From Luteirhabdus pelagi (lineage in GTDB: Bacteria; Bacteroidota; Bacteroidia; Flavobacteriales; Flavobacteriaceae), in assembly GCF_016827595.1 (NCBI RefSeq), contig NZ_JAECMS010000001.1:748376-812375 (forward strand): a stretch of 64,000 nucleotides of DNA. The letters are read 5' to 3'. The translations under genes and the position numbers were made by a program. Positions 18,513 to 27,503 of the stretch are shown piece by piece. Under the pieces are notes generated by a model. The model saw only the letters and a list, made by a program, of their open reading frames with translations. It was not told the origin of the DNA and made no database searches. Numbering within the stretch: the first letter of the stretch is position 1; the number at the start of each line of letters is the position of its first letter.

Positions 18513-21500
18513 ATGAGAACAAAATTACGATTGATCCTAAGCGGTTTTTTCTTGTTGACCAGCACGTTTTTATTGGCGCAACAGAAGACCATTTCTGGTT
18601 CCGTTACTGATAATAACGGATTGCCGCTACCAGGAGTGAATATTCTGGTAAAAAATTCAACGATCGGAACGCAGTCCGATTTCGATGGAAACTACACTAT
18701 TCAAGCAAGTACTGGACAAACACTAGTGTTTAGTTATGTAGGCTTCTCAACACAAGAAGTTCCAGTAACAGCGGCATCAAATACTGTTAATGTTACGATG
18801 TCCGAAGATGCTGCACAATTAGATGAAGTTGTGGTTACAGCACTTGGCATTAAGAAAGAGAAGAAAGCGTTGGGATATGCTGTTACAACACTTAACTCTG
18901 AAGATATCGAACAACGTGCTACAGGGGATATCACGAAGATTCTTCGCGGTAAAGCTGCTGGTGTAAATATTATTAATGCTAGTGGTCTTTCCGGGGCAGG
19001 ATCTAGTGTTGTAATTCGTGGCCTTACCTCTTTTGGCGATAACCAGCCACTATATGTAGTAGATGGAGTACGGTTCAATACTGCGACCAACGGTACTGGA
19101 ATAGCGGGCACAAGTCGCTCTTTAGATATTGATCCTAATAATATCGCTAGTGTAAACGTCCTTAAAGGTCTAAGTGCCACCACCCTTTATGGGGCTGATG
19201 GCCGTAATGGTGTTGTTGTAATTACTACAAAAGCAGGTAATGCTGGCGCCAATATTAATAAGAAAACTGAAGTCACATTAACGGTATCCACTTTCTTCAA
19301 CGATATTGCTTCTCTCCCAGACTTTACTGATGAAAGAGGACAAGGGTATTATGATGCATACTATAATTTCTTTGGAAACTGGGGAGCTACTTTTGGCAGA
19401 ACGGATTATGGAAATATTGATAGCGAAGGTCAGGTGGCCCATCCATATGGCCTTGGTAGCCCTGTCTTTAATGATGGGTTTCCAGATCTAGCAGACTCGA
19501 GAGTTGACTACAAGAATTACAAATCGCAAGAAAACTTTTTTAGAACTGGTATTGTAAAGAATATCAATGCAAATGTAAATGGAGGAACAGAGAATTTTGG
19601 ATATAGCATGGGTATTAGTCATCTAGATGACGAAGGATTCATGCCTGGCAACAACCTGGAACGTAATAGTATTTCTATCGGAGGTAATGCCAAGCTTGCA
19701 AACAAATTTGATGTTTCTTCTACTTTAAATTATTCTCGTGTTAATTTCAGAGCACCATTTGTTGGTCCTATTTTCACAGGATTATTGAACACCCCTAGAA
19801 GTATAGACTTGGAAGGTTTTCCATATGAGCATCCCTTAGACGGTCGTGAAATCAACTTTCAAAACGATTCGGGAGCATCTAACCCTTATTGGTACTTAGA
19901 CAATTCCAAGGTAGGTGAGGAAGTTGATAGAACCTATGGACAGATTTCTGTTAGCTACCCATTCACCGATTACTTGAATGCAACCTATACTTTCGGTACG
20001 GACATCGCTATCGAACGTCGAGAATCTCAAGTTAACCGTGGTAGCACCAATGCAACATTTGTCGATGGTAGTTATGATACAAGCACACTAAAGACAAGTC
20101 TATTCACGCACACATTCCTATTAAATTTCGATAAACGTTTCTTCGACGATAATTTCGGGATTTCTGCGAATGTTGGTGTGGATATTTCTAGAAGAACAGA
20201 AAAAATTGAATTAACAAGCAGTTCTATTCAGACAGTTTTTGATCAATTTGGACATCAGTTTTTTGAAGAGACGTCTGGTAATTCTCAAGAGTATGAACTT
20301 AATCGACCTGGTATCTTGGCGCAAGCTACATTCGATTATAAAAATATCGTTTTCCTAACCGGAAGTGCTCGAAACGACTGGACCTCCAACTTCGTAAACA
20401 ATTCACAGTTTTATCCTGGAGTAGGCCTATCGGTAATTCCCACCGAAGCTTTCGACTTTTTGAAAGGAGACGTGTTAGGTTACTTGAAATTACGCGGAAA
20501 CTACGGTTCTTCTGCAAACTTCAACGTTCCAGGCGGTTCTGCATTTGGAAATTTTACTCCTTATCCGATTCAACAATTGTTGAGTCAGAATTCCAATTTG
20601 ATCACATTAAATGGAACACCTATCAGTACAGATTTTGTCTCAAACTCATTAGCTAACAGCGACCTTGGCCCTGCATTGGTTGAAGAATATGAAACAGGAT
20701 TGGAAGCACGCTTCTGGAATAGCAGAATTTCATTAGATGCGAGTTACTTTAAACGAGTTACTAGTGATTTGATTTTCTCCCGACAGCTAGATCCTTCAAC
20801 AGGATATACTACCTATCCCCAGAACGTTAATGAGTTCGAGATTGATGGTATCGAGATTCAACTGAATGCAACCCTTCTTCAATCTGAAGACTTCTCGTTT
20901 AGCCTAGGTGGAAACTTCACCAAGAATGACTCTGAGGTAACAGAATTAGAAGAAGATAGATTTGCTGTAACAACCCTCGGAACAGTAGGGAACTACCTAA
21001 TTGAAGGAGAGCCGGTCAATATTATATTAGGTGAGGTTATTGCAACTGACGAAGATGGCAACCTTTTAACTAATGGTCGCCAATATGAAATTGCAGAAGA
21101 TATCGAAATTATCGGTAATCCTAACCCAGATTGGGTTGCCTCTATGTTTACTGCTATAAATTATAAGAATCTTTCCTTAACCGCTAATCTTCAATACAGA
21201 CAAGGTGGAGACATTTATTCTTCAACCGCCCGTTCTTTGCTAGGTCGTGGTTTAACAACAGATACAGATGGCTTGCAAAATGCTGGTTTTGTACTGCCAG
21301 GAATAAATACAGCTACAGGGGAACCTAACGACGTTGTTATTAGTGCAGGTGATGCCTTTTTTAACGAATATAATAACGGACCGGACCAATTCGGAATTTT
21401 CGATGGTACCACAATACGTTTACAAGAGGTGGCGCTTACATACGCCTTTACTTCTAAACAATTAGATAAGACACCATTTGGAAGATTTTCAATCTCAGTA

Positions 21501-21662
21501 GTAGGTGAGAACCTCTACTATAAAGCCTTAAATATTCCTGATGGACTAAATTTAGACACTAACTCTATCGGTACTGGCGTAAATAGTAATGGAGCTGGTA
21601 TTGAAGGTGGCGTTAGCCCTTCTTCTAGAAGAATTGGTGTTAGTGTAAAAGCAGCATTTTAA
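18513..21662 (+). CDS. SusC/RagA-type TonB-dependent outer-membrane transporter 3
   Basis: The 1049-aa product has a signal peptide (ending FLLAQ), a carboxypeptidase-D regulatory-like domain (about 24-98, LPLPGVNILVKNSTIGTQ, FDGNYTIQ), and the TonB-box-like DEVVVTALGIKKEKKALGYAV, the commonest SusC form. The plug has LRGKAAGVNIINASG, VVIRGLTSF, YVVDGVRF and TTLYGADGRNGVVVITTKAG, and the barrel ends SVKAAF. Downstream come its SusD (18 nt) and a third lipoprotein gene, so this unit is richer than the other two. The substrate is unknown. Confidence 0.93.
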   Translation: MRTKLRLILSGFFLLTSTFLLAQQKTISGSVTDNNGLPLPGVNILVKNSTIGTQSDFDGNYTIQASTGQTLVFSYVGFSTQEVPVTAASNTVNVTMSEDAAQLDEVVVTALGIKKEKKALGYAVTTLNSEDIEQRATGDITKILRGKAAGVNIINASGLSGAGSSVVIRGLTSFGDNQPLYVVDGVRFNTATNGTGIAGTSRSLDIDPNNIASVNVLKGLSATTLYGADGRNGVVVITTKAGNAGANINKKTEVTLTVSTFFNDIASLPDFTDERGQGYYDAYYNFFGNWGATFGRTDYGNIDSEGQVAHPYGLGSPVFNDGFPDLADSRVDYKNYKSQENFFRTGIVKNINANVNGGTENFGYSMGISHLDDEGFMPGNNLERNSISIGGNAKLANKFDVSSTLNYSRVNFRAPFVGPIFTGLLNTPRSIDLEGFPYEHPLDGREINFQNDSGASNPYWYLDNSKVGEEVDRTYGQISVSYPFTDYLNATYTFGTDIAIERRESQVNRGSTNATFVDGSYDTSTLKTSLFTHTFLLNFDKRFFDDNFGISANVGVDISRRTEKIELTSSSIQTVFDQFGHQFFEETSGNSQEYELNRPGILAQATFDYKNIVFLTGSARNDWTSNFVNNSQFYPGVGLSVIPTEAFDFLKGDVLGYLKLRGNYGSSANFNVPGGSAFGNFTPYPIQQLLSQNSNLITLNGTPISTDFVSNSLANSDLGPALVEEYETGLEARFWNSRISLDASYFKRVTSDLIFSRQLDPSTGYTTYPQNVNEFEIDGIEIQLNATLLQSEDFSFSLGGNFTKNDSEVTELEEDRFAVTTLGTVGNYLIEGEPVNIILGEVIATDEDGNLLTNGRQYEIAEDIEIIGNPNPDWVASMFTAINYKNLSLTANLQYRQGGDIYSSTARSLLGRGLTTDTDGLQNAGFVLPGINTATGEPNDVVISAGDAFFNEYNNGPDQFGIFDGTTIRLQEVALTYAFTSKQLDKTPFGRFSISVVGENLYYKALNIPDGLNLDTNSIGTGVNSNGAGIEGGVSPSSRRIGVSVKAAF

Positions 21663-21680
21663 AAAATAAAAATAGCAGAC

Positions 21681-23231
21681 ATGAAAAGTATATATATAAA
21701 ATCAATTTTGTTGGCAATTGTACTTACAACATTTTCTTGTGAGACAATTGACACAAACTTAACGGAAGACCCTTCCAATCAGGGTGCCGATGAGGCAACT
21801 CTCGAGTTCCTTATTAACGCAAGCCAAATTGGATTGGTAGATTATTTTGAAGACTTACAATTCTTCAACGCGCAAGTATCTCGTATGGAATTGATGAGAA
21901 ATTCACCCTTCTATACAAATCAATTCACGACAGACACCTTTGACGAAAGCTGGATCAACGCTTATGCAGATTGCCTTGTTGAAATCCAACAATTAAAGGA
22001 AATCGCTAGTGGTATTGAAGATGAAGAGGTAAATGCAAATAATATTATTGCAATGGCTCAAATTATGGAAGCCTATGTAATTATTTCGCTAGTAGATACC
22101 TTCGGAGATGTTCCTTATACTGAGGCTTTACAGGGGGGTGAAAATTTAGCTCCAGGTAGAGATTCTGGAAAAGAAATCTATGTTGACGCTATTGCACTCC
22201 TTCAAAATTCAATTAATTTAATTGATGCGGGTGGAAGTGTTAATATTCCTTCTGACTTGTATTATGACGGAGATGAAGAAAAATGGAGAGCTTTAGCCAA
22301 CTCACTATTGCTAAAAGCTATTGTACAATCACGATTGGAGAGTTATGACAATATAGATGCCAATGCTATCATTAATTCCATTATTGATAACGGAGGTTTT
22401 ATTTCTAATAATAATGGTGACTTTCAGTTCGATTGGTCAGTTGAAGCTGAACCAGAAAGTCGACATCCATTATTTACAGCTCAATATATAGCAGGTGCTT
22501 CATTATATATGTCTGAACCTTGGATCCGAAGAATGGAGGATGATCCTCGATTCAATTATTATTTCTATTTACAAAATGGGGAGATATTTGGAAGAGAACA
22601 CGGTGATGCTGGTCCAAACGTAGCGTTTGAATTTCCGAACATTACCGTACATGGCCTATATCCTGTAGGAGGAAAATATAATGATGGAACAACTGGACCA
22701 ACGAATGCTTCTATGGGCGCTGCAGGTGCCGGAGCATCCATTATAATGACTCAAGCATTCTCTTGGTTTTATATTGCCGAAGCAGAACTTATGATGAATA
22801 ATGATCCTGTAGCAGCAAGAAATGCTTATGAAGCAGGAATTCAAGCGTCAATGGACAAGGTCACAAACTTTAGACCATCTGCAGTACCTTCCGGAGAAGG
22901 TGCAACATCTACAGAAATTAATGACTATATAGCGGAAGCATTGCAGCGTTATGACGATGCTGCAGGCACTGATGCCAAGCTTAATGAAATTATCACCGAG
23001 TTTTATAAAGCTGCCTGGGGTAATGGGTTTGAAGTTTACAATAACCTAAGAAGAACGAGTTATCCAGATGATTTGGCACCATCCATCGTATCCGATCCGG
23101 GTACTTTCACCTATACTATGTACTATCCTGCTATTTACGTAAATAACAATAGCAACCCAGATGCACAACAGAAAAGCATTGCTGAAAAAGCATGGTGGGC
23201 GCAAAGTACTTCATTTAACCTTGACTACTAA
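21681..23231 (+). CDS. SusD-type nutrient-binding lipoprotein 3
   Basis: The 516-aa product has a lipoprotein signal (TTFSC, Cys near residue 20) and acidic ETIDTNLTEDPSN just after it. The body is of the SusD-like subfamily with IISLVDTFGDVPYTEALQGGENLAPGRDSG near residues 136-165 and EKWRALANSLLLKAIVQSR. The C-terminal part has FSWFYIAEAELMMNNDPVAARNAYEAGIQASM and ends AEKAWWAQSTSFNLDY. It pairs with SusC 3 and is followed after 11 nt by a small lipoprotein gene. Confidence 0.92.
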   Translation: MKSIYIKSILLAIVLTTFSCETIDTNLTEDPSNQGADEATLEFLINASQIGLVDYFEDLQFFNAQVSRMELMRNSPFYTNQFTTDTFDESWINAYADCLVEIQQLKEIASGIEDEEVNANNIIAMAQIMEAYVIISLVDTFGDVPYTEALQGGENLAPGRDSGKEIYVDAIALLQNSINLIDAGGSVNIPSDLYYDGDEEKWRALANSLLLKAIVQSRLESYDNIDANAIINSIIDNGGFISNNNGDFQFDWSVEAEPESRHPLFTAQYIAGASLYMSEPWIRRMEDDPRFNYYFYLQNGEIFGREHGDAGPNVAFEFPNITVHGLYPVGGKYNDGTTGPTNASMGAAGAGASIIMTQAFSWFYIAEAELMMNNDPVAARNAYEAGIQASMDKVTNFRPSAVPSGEGATSTEINDYIAEALQRYDDAAGTDAKLNEIITEFYKAAWGNGFEVYNNLRRTSYPDDLAPSIVSDPGTFTYTMYYPAIYVNNNSNPDAQQKSIAEKAWWAQSTSFNLDY

Positions 23232-23242
23232 AAAAATAAATT

Positions 23243-23779
23243 ATGAAAAAATATTTCAAACATATTGTAACAGCGATGGTACTTCTCGTTACGCTTAGTA
23301 GCTGTAATGATGATGAGCCATTTTTCGGCGATGAAATTTTTAGTGACGATGCTCAATACCCATATGTCGGTATCCAAGATAGAAATGAGGATTTAGAGGA
23401 CATCGTGGGAAATAATTTCTGGGATTTTAGATTAACGGCAGAGAACAATGGAAATCAAGTGAGGATCGACTATAATTCACAGGATGAAAACATTGTTTCT
23501 CATGATGTAATTGTAGGCTTCGATGGAAATACAAGCCCCCCGGAAGATGGAGTTGTAATTGCTACGATAACCGAGTTCCCCACGGAATTAGTTTTCACAA
23601 AAGCTGACATAGCAGCTGCCTTAAACGTTTCAGAGTCTGACCTTGATACAGGGAGCGTTTATTTCGGAGGTTTTAGTATCGATGCAGATGATCATGTAAT
23701 CTCGGATCCATCTGTACTAGAAACTTTTTTGATTGCTGAAAGACATGCTTATTTTTATGAATGGCCTCTTAATCAATAA
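23243..23779 (+). CDS. Small lipoprotein of the third susCD unit, function unknown
   Basis: I do not recognise a named family. The 178-aa product has a signal peptide with lipobox LSSC (Cys near residue 23) followed by the acidic NDDEPFFGDE, a pattern consistent with surface exposure in Bacteroidota. The rest is predicted mainly beta, with DYNSQDENIVSHDVIVGFDGNTSPPEDG and a C-terminal AERHAYFYEWPLNQ. Being the last gene of a susC-susD unit, it occupies the place of accessory surface glycan- or ligand-binding lipoproteins (SusE/SusF position). That role is inferred from position only. Confidence 0.8.
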   Translation: MKKYFKHIVTAMVLLVTLSSCNDDEPFFGDEIFSDDAQYPYVGIQDRNEDLEDIVGNNFWDFRLTAENNGNQVRIDYNSQDENIVSHDVIVGFDGNTSPPEDGVVIATITEFPTELVFTKADIAAALNVSESDLDTGSVYFGGFSIDADDHVISDPSVLETFLIAERHAYFYEWPLNQ

Positions 23780-23799
23780 AATTATTTTTGATTAGAAAC

Positions 23800-23838
23800 T
23801 AAACCGCTGCTTCGCGTATTATGAAGCAGCGGTTTTTT
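23800..23838 (+). terminator. Rho-independent terminator after the third susCD unit
   Basis: A 13-bp perfect stem AAACCGCTGCTTC (23801-23813) / GAAGCAGCGGTTT (23823-23835) with a 9-nt loop and T-run. The T-run directly abuts the -7 box of rlmB. Confidence 0.9.
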
Positions 23839-23845
23839 ATTTTTG
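23838..23845 (+). promoter_or_regulatory. -7 box of rlmB, predicting a leaderless mRNA
   Basis: TATTTTTG, a perfect TAnnTTTG, ends 4 nt before the rlmB ATG (23850). The start of transcription would fall at or next to the ATG. No clear -33 TTG is seen at the usual distance, where the terminator hairpin lies. Confidence 0.45.
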
Positions 23846-23849
23846 TATT

Positions 23850-24584
23850 ATGAAAAAAGAAAGCATCGTATTTGGAATCTATCCAGTATTAGAAGCCCTA
23901 AAGTCCGATACTACTATTGGCAAAGTATATATTCAAAAAGGATTGAGAAGCAGCAAATTGGATGAGATACGTTCGGCAATCGATTTCGATACCACTTCCG
24001 TTAATGAAGTACCCGTCGAAAAATTAGATCGGCTCACCAAAGGAAATCACCAAGGCGTTGCTGCCATTATCTCCCCTATCACATTTTCTACCATTGAAGA
24101 AGTAGTAGAGAAAAGCTTGTCAAGCACAAAAACACCCTTGTTTTTACTCCTTGATCAAATAAGTGACGTCCGTAATTTCGGAGCTATTATCCGAACAGCA
24201 GAATGTACAGGCGTGGATGCCATTATCATTCAGAAAAAAGGTGGAGCTCCTGTTACCGGCGATACGGTAAAAGCTTCAGCTGGTGCCATTTTCAACGTGC
24301 CTATCTGTAAAGTAGATCATATAAAGGATGCCATATTCTATTTACAGGGTTCCGGTATTTCTACTATAGCCGCTACAGAAAAAACAGCTACTTCTATTTA
24401 TGAGCAAAAATTAGATGCTCCCATCGCAATTTTGATGGGAAGTGAAGGCAAGGGAATCTCCAAATCGGTACTGTCATTGGTAGATCATCAAGCTTCTCTC
24501 CCACTCTTAGGTGAAATAAACTCATTGAATGTGTCGGTAGCCTGTGGCGCCTTTTTATATGAAGTGGTACGGCAACGTGCGTAA
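23850..24584 (+). CDS. rlmB: 23S rRNA (guanosine-2'-O)-methyltransferase, SpoU/TrmH family
   Basis: Methylates a ribose in 23S rRNA (G2251 in E. coli) using SAM. The 244-aa product has the N-terminal substrate-binding domain beginning EKESIVFGIYPVLEAL, then the SPOUT knot motifs: LLLDQISDVRNFGAIIRTAECTGVD (motif 1, near 111-135), ILMGSEGKGIS (motif 2, near 195-205) and LPLLGEINSLNVSVACGAFLYE (motif 3). This matches the RlmB/TrmH group; the exact target base is taken from the family. The following gene is on the opposite strand 3 nt away, so the two converge. Confidence 0.9.
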   Translation: MKKESIVFGIYPVLEALKSDTTIGKVYIQKGLRSSKLDEIRSAIDFDTTSVNEVPVEKLDRLTKGNHQGVAAIISPITFSTIEEVVEKSLSSTKTPLFLLLDQISDVRNFGAIIRTAECTGVDAIIIQKKGGAPVTGDTVKASAGAIFNVPICKVDHIKDAIFYLQGSGISTIAATEKTATSIYEQKLDAPIAILMGSEGKGISKSVLSLVDHQASLPLLGEINSLNVSVACGAFLYEVVRQRA

Positions 24585-24587
24585 CGG

Positions 24588-25331
24588 CTATTCTTCTTCA
24601 CTTTCTTTCTTAGGAATGAAACGATAGGTAATTTTAATTCTAGGAGACACCGATACTTCTTCCTGCTTTGGGTTTTCTATAAAGTTACCATGTTCATCAA
24701 ATTGCTGAAGAAAAGGATCTTCCTCGGGATTGTAGTCGTCTCGCTGCCAATCATATTTTTTTTCAGGAATTTTTGGTCCTTTAAATACATAGGCGAACAC
24801 CGTCCCAACTATAAAACCACTTAAGTGACCTTCCCACGAAATCTTATCATCTATGGGAAAAACATACCACAGCAAGCTTCCATATAAAAAGACAACTACA
24901 AATGACAGTGCGGTAAGCCTGTATTGCTTGGATCTAATTCCACTAAAGAACAAAAATGCTACTAACATATAAATAACACCGCTTACCCCTATATGCCATG
25001 CTGGACGGCCTATCAGCCATGTAATAATTCCGGTTAGCAGATAACCTAAAATTAAAACCATCCATTTGGTTCTTCTATAGAAGTAAAACAGAGAGGCTGT
25101 AAGTACTAAAAGCGGAATAGAATTATTAAATAAATGCTCTAAGCTACCATGAACGAAAGGACCTGTAAAAATTCCCATCACCCCTTTGGTGCGCATCGGA
25201 TAAATACCGAATTCCCTTAAATTAAAACCGAAGCGAATCTCCGCCCAATAAATAACCCACAGCATCCCCACCCATAACAGTGGAAATAAGAAAATACCGG
25301 GATAGAAGCGTAAGGGCGTCGTTTTTTCCAT
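24588..25331 (-). CDS. Rhomboid-family intramembrane serine protease
   Basis: Integral membrane protease of the rhomboid clan. From MEKTTPLRFYP the product is 247 aa with about six hydrophobic segments. It has the conserved GPFVHGSLEHLFNNSIPLL (first His-rich motif, about residues 55-73), the catalytic serine in WHIGVSGVIYMLVAF and the catalytic histidine in WEGHLSGFIVG, followed by a soluble acidic C-terminal tail (DDYNPEEDPFLQQFDEHGNF). The frame is open 38 codons further, but those overlap the divergent rarA start and lack conservation cues, so the inner ATG is chosen. Substrates are unknown. Confidence 0.88.
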   Translation of the reverse strand: MEKTTPLRFYPGIFLFPLLWVGMLWVIYWAEIRFGFNLREFGIYPMRTKGVMGIFTGPFVHGSLEHLFNNSIPLLVLTASLFYFYRRTKWMVLILGYLLTGIITWLIGRPAWHIGVSGVIYMLVAFLFFSGIRSKQYRLTALSFVVVFLYGSLLWYVFPIDDKISWEGHLSGFIVGTVFAYVFKGPKIPEKKYDWQRDDYNPEEDPFLQQFDEHGNFIENPKQEEVSVSPRIKITYRFIPKKESEEE

Positions 25332-25387
25332 TAGTATTCCAAATAACAAATAATGCTCCCAAGATAACCAATATGTTACTTTGTCAG

Positions 25388-25415
25388 TTGCGCTATATCT
25401 AAAATCGTACTTTTG
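25388..25415 (+). promoter_or_regulatory. Promoter of rarA, predicting a leaderless mRNA
   Basis: TTG (25388-25390), 17-nt spacer, and a perfect -7 TACTTTTG (25408-25415), followed by only CAGT before the ATG at 25420. The same 12 bases TTTTGCAGTATG are found at the start of the PLP deaminase gene at 44633 on the minus strand. Confidence 0.6.
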
Positions 25416-25419
25416 CAGT

Positions 25420-26697
25420 ATGAACACACCATTGGCAGAGCGCATCCGACCTAAAACGTTGGAGGATTATATCAGTCAGCAGCATTTAGTAGGACCCCAA
25501 GGATCTCTTACCAAGCAGTTACAATCGGGAAACCTGCCCTCGCTAATTCTATGGGGGCCACCAGGTACCGGCAAAACGACTTTAGCAAATATCATTGCTA
25601 ACCAATCAGACCGTCCATTCTATCAGCTCAGTGCCGTTGATAGCGGTGTTGCAGCGGTTCGGGAAGTTATCAATAAAGCGAAGCAGAGCGATTCCCTATT
25701 CTCTACAAAGAACCCTATTCTATTTATAGATGAAATCCACCGCTTCAGCAAATCGCAACAAGATTCATTGCTCGGCGCGGTCGAAAAAGGATGGGTGACC
25801 CTTATAGGTGCTACTACCGAAAACCCAAGCTTTGAGGTTATTCCCGCACTTTTATCTCGTTGTCAGGTATACACCTTAAAGCCTTTTACAAAAGAAGACC
25901 TAGAAGCCCTTCTACACCGTGCGATTGAAAAAGATACGTCGCTTTCAAAAAAAGACATATCACTTTCAGAAACGGAAGCCTTATTACGCATTTCAGGAGG
26001 TGATGCACGCAAACTTTTAAATACACTCGAATTGTTGGTGACTTCGGAGGAGAAAGATGAAGTGAATATCACGAACGACATGGTGCAACAGAAAGTACAG
26101 CGAAATACGGTCTTGTACGATAAAACGGGCGATCAGCACTATGATATTATTTCTGCCTTTATTAAATCGATTCGGGGCAGCGACCCTAATGCAGCGGTCT
26201 ATTGGCTAGCGCGAATGATTGAAGGCGGAGAGGATGTGAAATTCATCGCCAGACGCTTGGTTATTTTAGCGTCGGAAGATATAGGGAATGCGAATCCCAC
26301 AGCCTTAGTCATGGCAAACAATACCTTTCAGGCGGTAACCACTATTGGGTATCCCGAGGCTCGTATTATTTTAAGTCAGTGCACTATTTATTTAGCAACT
26401 TCTGCAAAAAGTAACGCCAGTTACGAGGCGATAAACAAAGCGCAACAGGCCGTACGGCAACAAGGCGATTTATCGGTGCCCTTATCCATTCGAAATGCCC
26501 CTACCAAATTGATGAAAGAACTTGGGTACGGAAAGGAATATCAATATGCCCATAACTATGAGGGCAATTTTGTAGCCCATGAGTTCTTACCAGATGAAAT
26601 AAGTGGTACTACTTTTTACGAGCCTGGAAGGAATGCAAGAGAATCTAAGCTACGTGATTATTTAAAAGTGCTTTGGAAGGATAAATATAACTACTAG
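25420..26697 (+). CDS. rarA: Replication-associated recombination protein A (RarA/MgsA), AAA+ ATPase
   Basis: Clamp-loader-like ATPase that acts at stalled replication forks. The 425-aa product from MNTPLAERIRPKTLEDY has Walker A GPPGTGKTT (about residues 47-55), Walker B LFIDEIHRFSKSQQD, the sensor 1 region ATTENPSFEV, the arginine-finger region LLSRCQVY and sensor 2 GGDARKLLNTLE. The MgsA C-terminal tetramerisation domain has IRGSDPNAAVYWLARM, FIARRLVILASEDIGNANP and YAHNYEGNFVAHEFLP. A 13-codon upstream extension is rejected because it covers the promoter. The 3' end overlaps the convergent gene by 4 nt. Confidence 0.93.
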   Translation: MNTPLAERIRPKTLEDYISQQHLVGPQGSLTKQLQSGNLPSLILWGPPGTGKTTLANIIANQSDRPFYQLSAVDSGVAAVREVINKAKQSDSLFSTKNPILFIDEIHRFSKSQQDSLLGAVEKGWVTLIGATTENPSFEVIPALLSRCQVYTLKPFTKEDLEALLHRAIEKDTSLSKKDISLSETEALLRISGGDARKLLNTLELLVTSEEKDEVNITNDMVQQKVQRNTVLYDKTGDQHYDIISAFIKSIRGSDPNAAVYWLARMIEGGEDVKFIARRLVILASEDIGNANPTALVMANNTFQAVTTIGYPEARIILSQCTIYLATSAKSNASYEAINKAQQAVRQQGDLSVPLSIRNAPTKLMKELGYGKEYQYAHNYEGNFVAHEFLPDEISGTTFYEPGRNARESKLRDYLKVLWKDKYNY

Positions 26698-27503
26698 TTC
26701 TTTGTAATGGTATAGGTCTCGGGACCCTGATCCCTAAAAATGGTCATGTTATCGTTTTCATCAAAATAAACATCATAACTAGCCCCTTTCATATCTTTCA
26801 ATTGAAGCCCATTTTCTGTTTTGAGCAAGGTTCCGACCTCTATAAAACCTGAACTATCCATATCAGATTTTTTATATAGTATGAAAATTTCACCTTTTTG
26901 ACGTAAAAGATAGGAGGTGTCGTTTCGGGAATATTCTGAAAATTTTGACGAAGGCATTGGACTCATATTTTGCTGATCAGCCTCCTCAGTATTAGTTTCA
27001 CTATCGGTATTAGTAGTTACTACTGGCGTTGTCGACTCCTTTTCGACAGCAGCAATTTCATTCGTTTCAGCATCTGGAAGCACTTTCGGTTGTCGAACCC
27101 CCATGGTTTCCATTGCCGATAGGGCTTCTCGGAGCGCTACTTGATATGCTTTTCGAAACTCCTTGAACTTACTTCTTCCCTCTGGACCTTCAAAAACAAT
27201 ACTGCCATTACAATCTTTGAAGATAATTTGTAGATCGGTACGTAGGAATGCCCTATTCTTCACCACATCGGCATATAATCCATCACACCGCTTAAAATTT
27301 GGTACTTTGCCAGCCATATAAGCATTAAAACCATGCTTCTCTAAATAAAACCGAGTCATGCTATTTAGCTGATAGCGGTCTTTTCCTTCCAAGAAATCGT
27401 ACTGCTCTGGAACCACCACATAGCTGTAATTATTTAATACATCCTGTCCGAAAACCATCGTGCTAAACGACATTACTAAGACCGCAAAATAGTATTTAAT
27501 CAT
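26694..27503 (-). CDS. Secreted protein of unknown function
   Basis: The 269-aa product (from the ATG at 27501-27503; the frame also allows TTG and GTG starts 3 and 2 codons earlier) has a signal peptide ending VFGQ. A conserved-looking N-terminal domain follows (YSYVVVPEQYDFLEGKDRYQLNSMTRFYLEKHGFNAYM, residues 24-62), then a Thr/Glu-rich linker (about 145-190), and a C-terminal beta-rich part (LLRQKGEIFILYKKSDMDSSGFIEVG). I have no family name for it. It overlaps the end of the DUF5723 gene by 8 nt and is the last gene of a six-gene operon. Its stop overlaps rarA on the other strand. Confidence 0.8.
   Translation of the reverse strand: MIKYYFAVLVMSFSTMVFGQDVLNNYSYVVVPEQYDFLEGKDRYQLNSMTRFYLEKHGFNAYMAGKVPNFKRCDGLYADVVKNRAFLRTDLQIIFKDCNGSIVFEGPEGRSKFKEFRKAYQVALREALSAMETMGVRQPKVLPDAETNEIAAVEKESTTPVVTTNTDSETNTEEADQQNMSPMPSSKFSEYSRNDTSYLLRQKGEIFILYKKSDMDSSGFIEVGTLLKTENGLQLKDMKGASYDVYFDENDNMTIFRDQGPETYTITKN

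Noticed and set aside
8933-23779. The SusCD region as a classical polysaccharide utilization locus
   Set aside because: No carbohydrate-active enzymes or sensor-regulators are adjacent, so the substrate class is left open.
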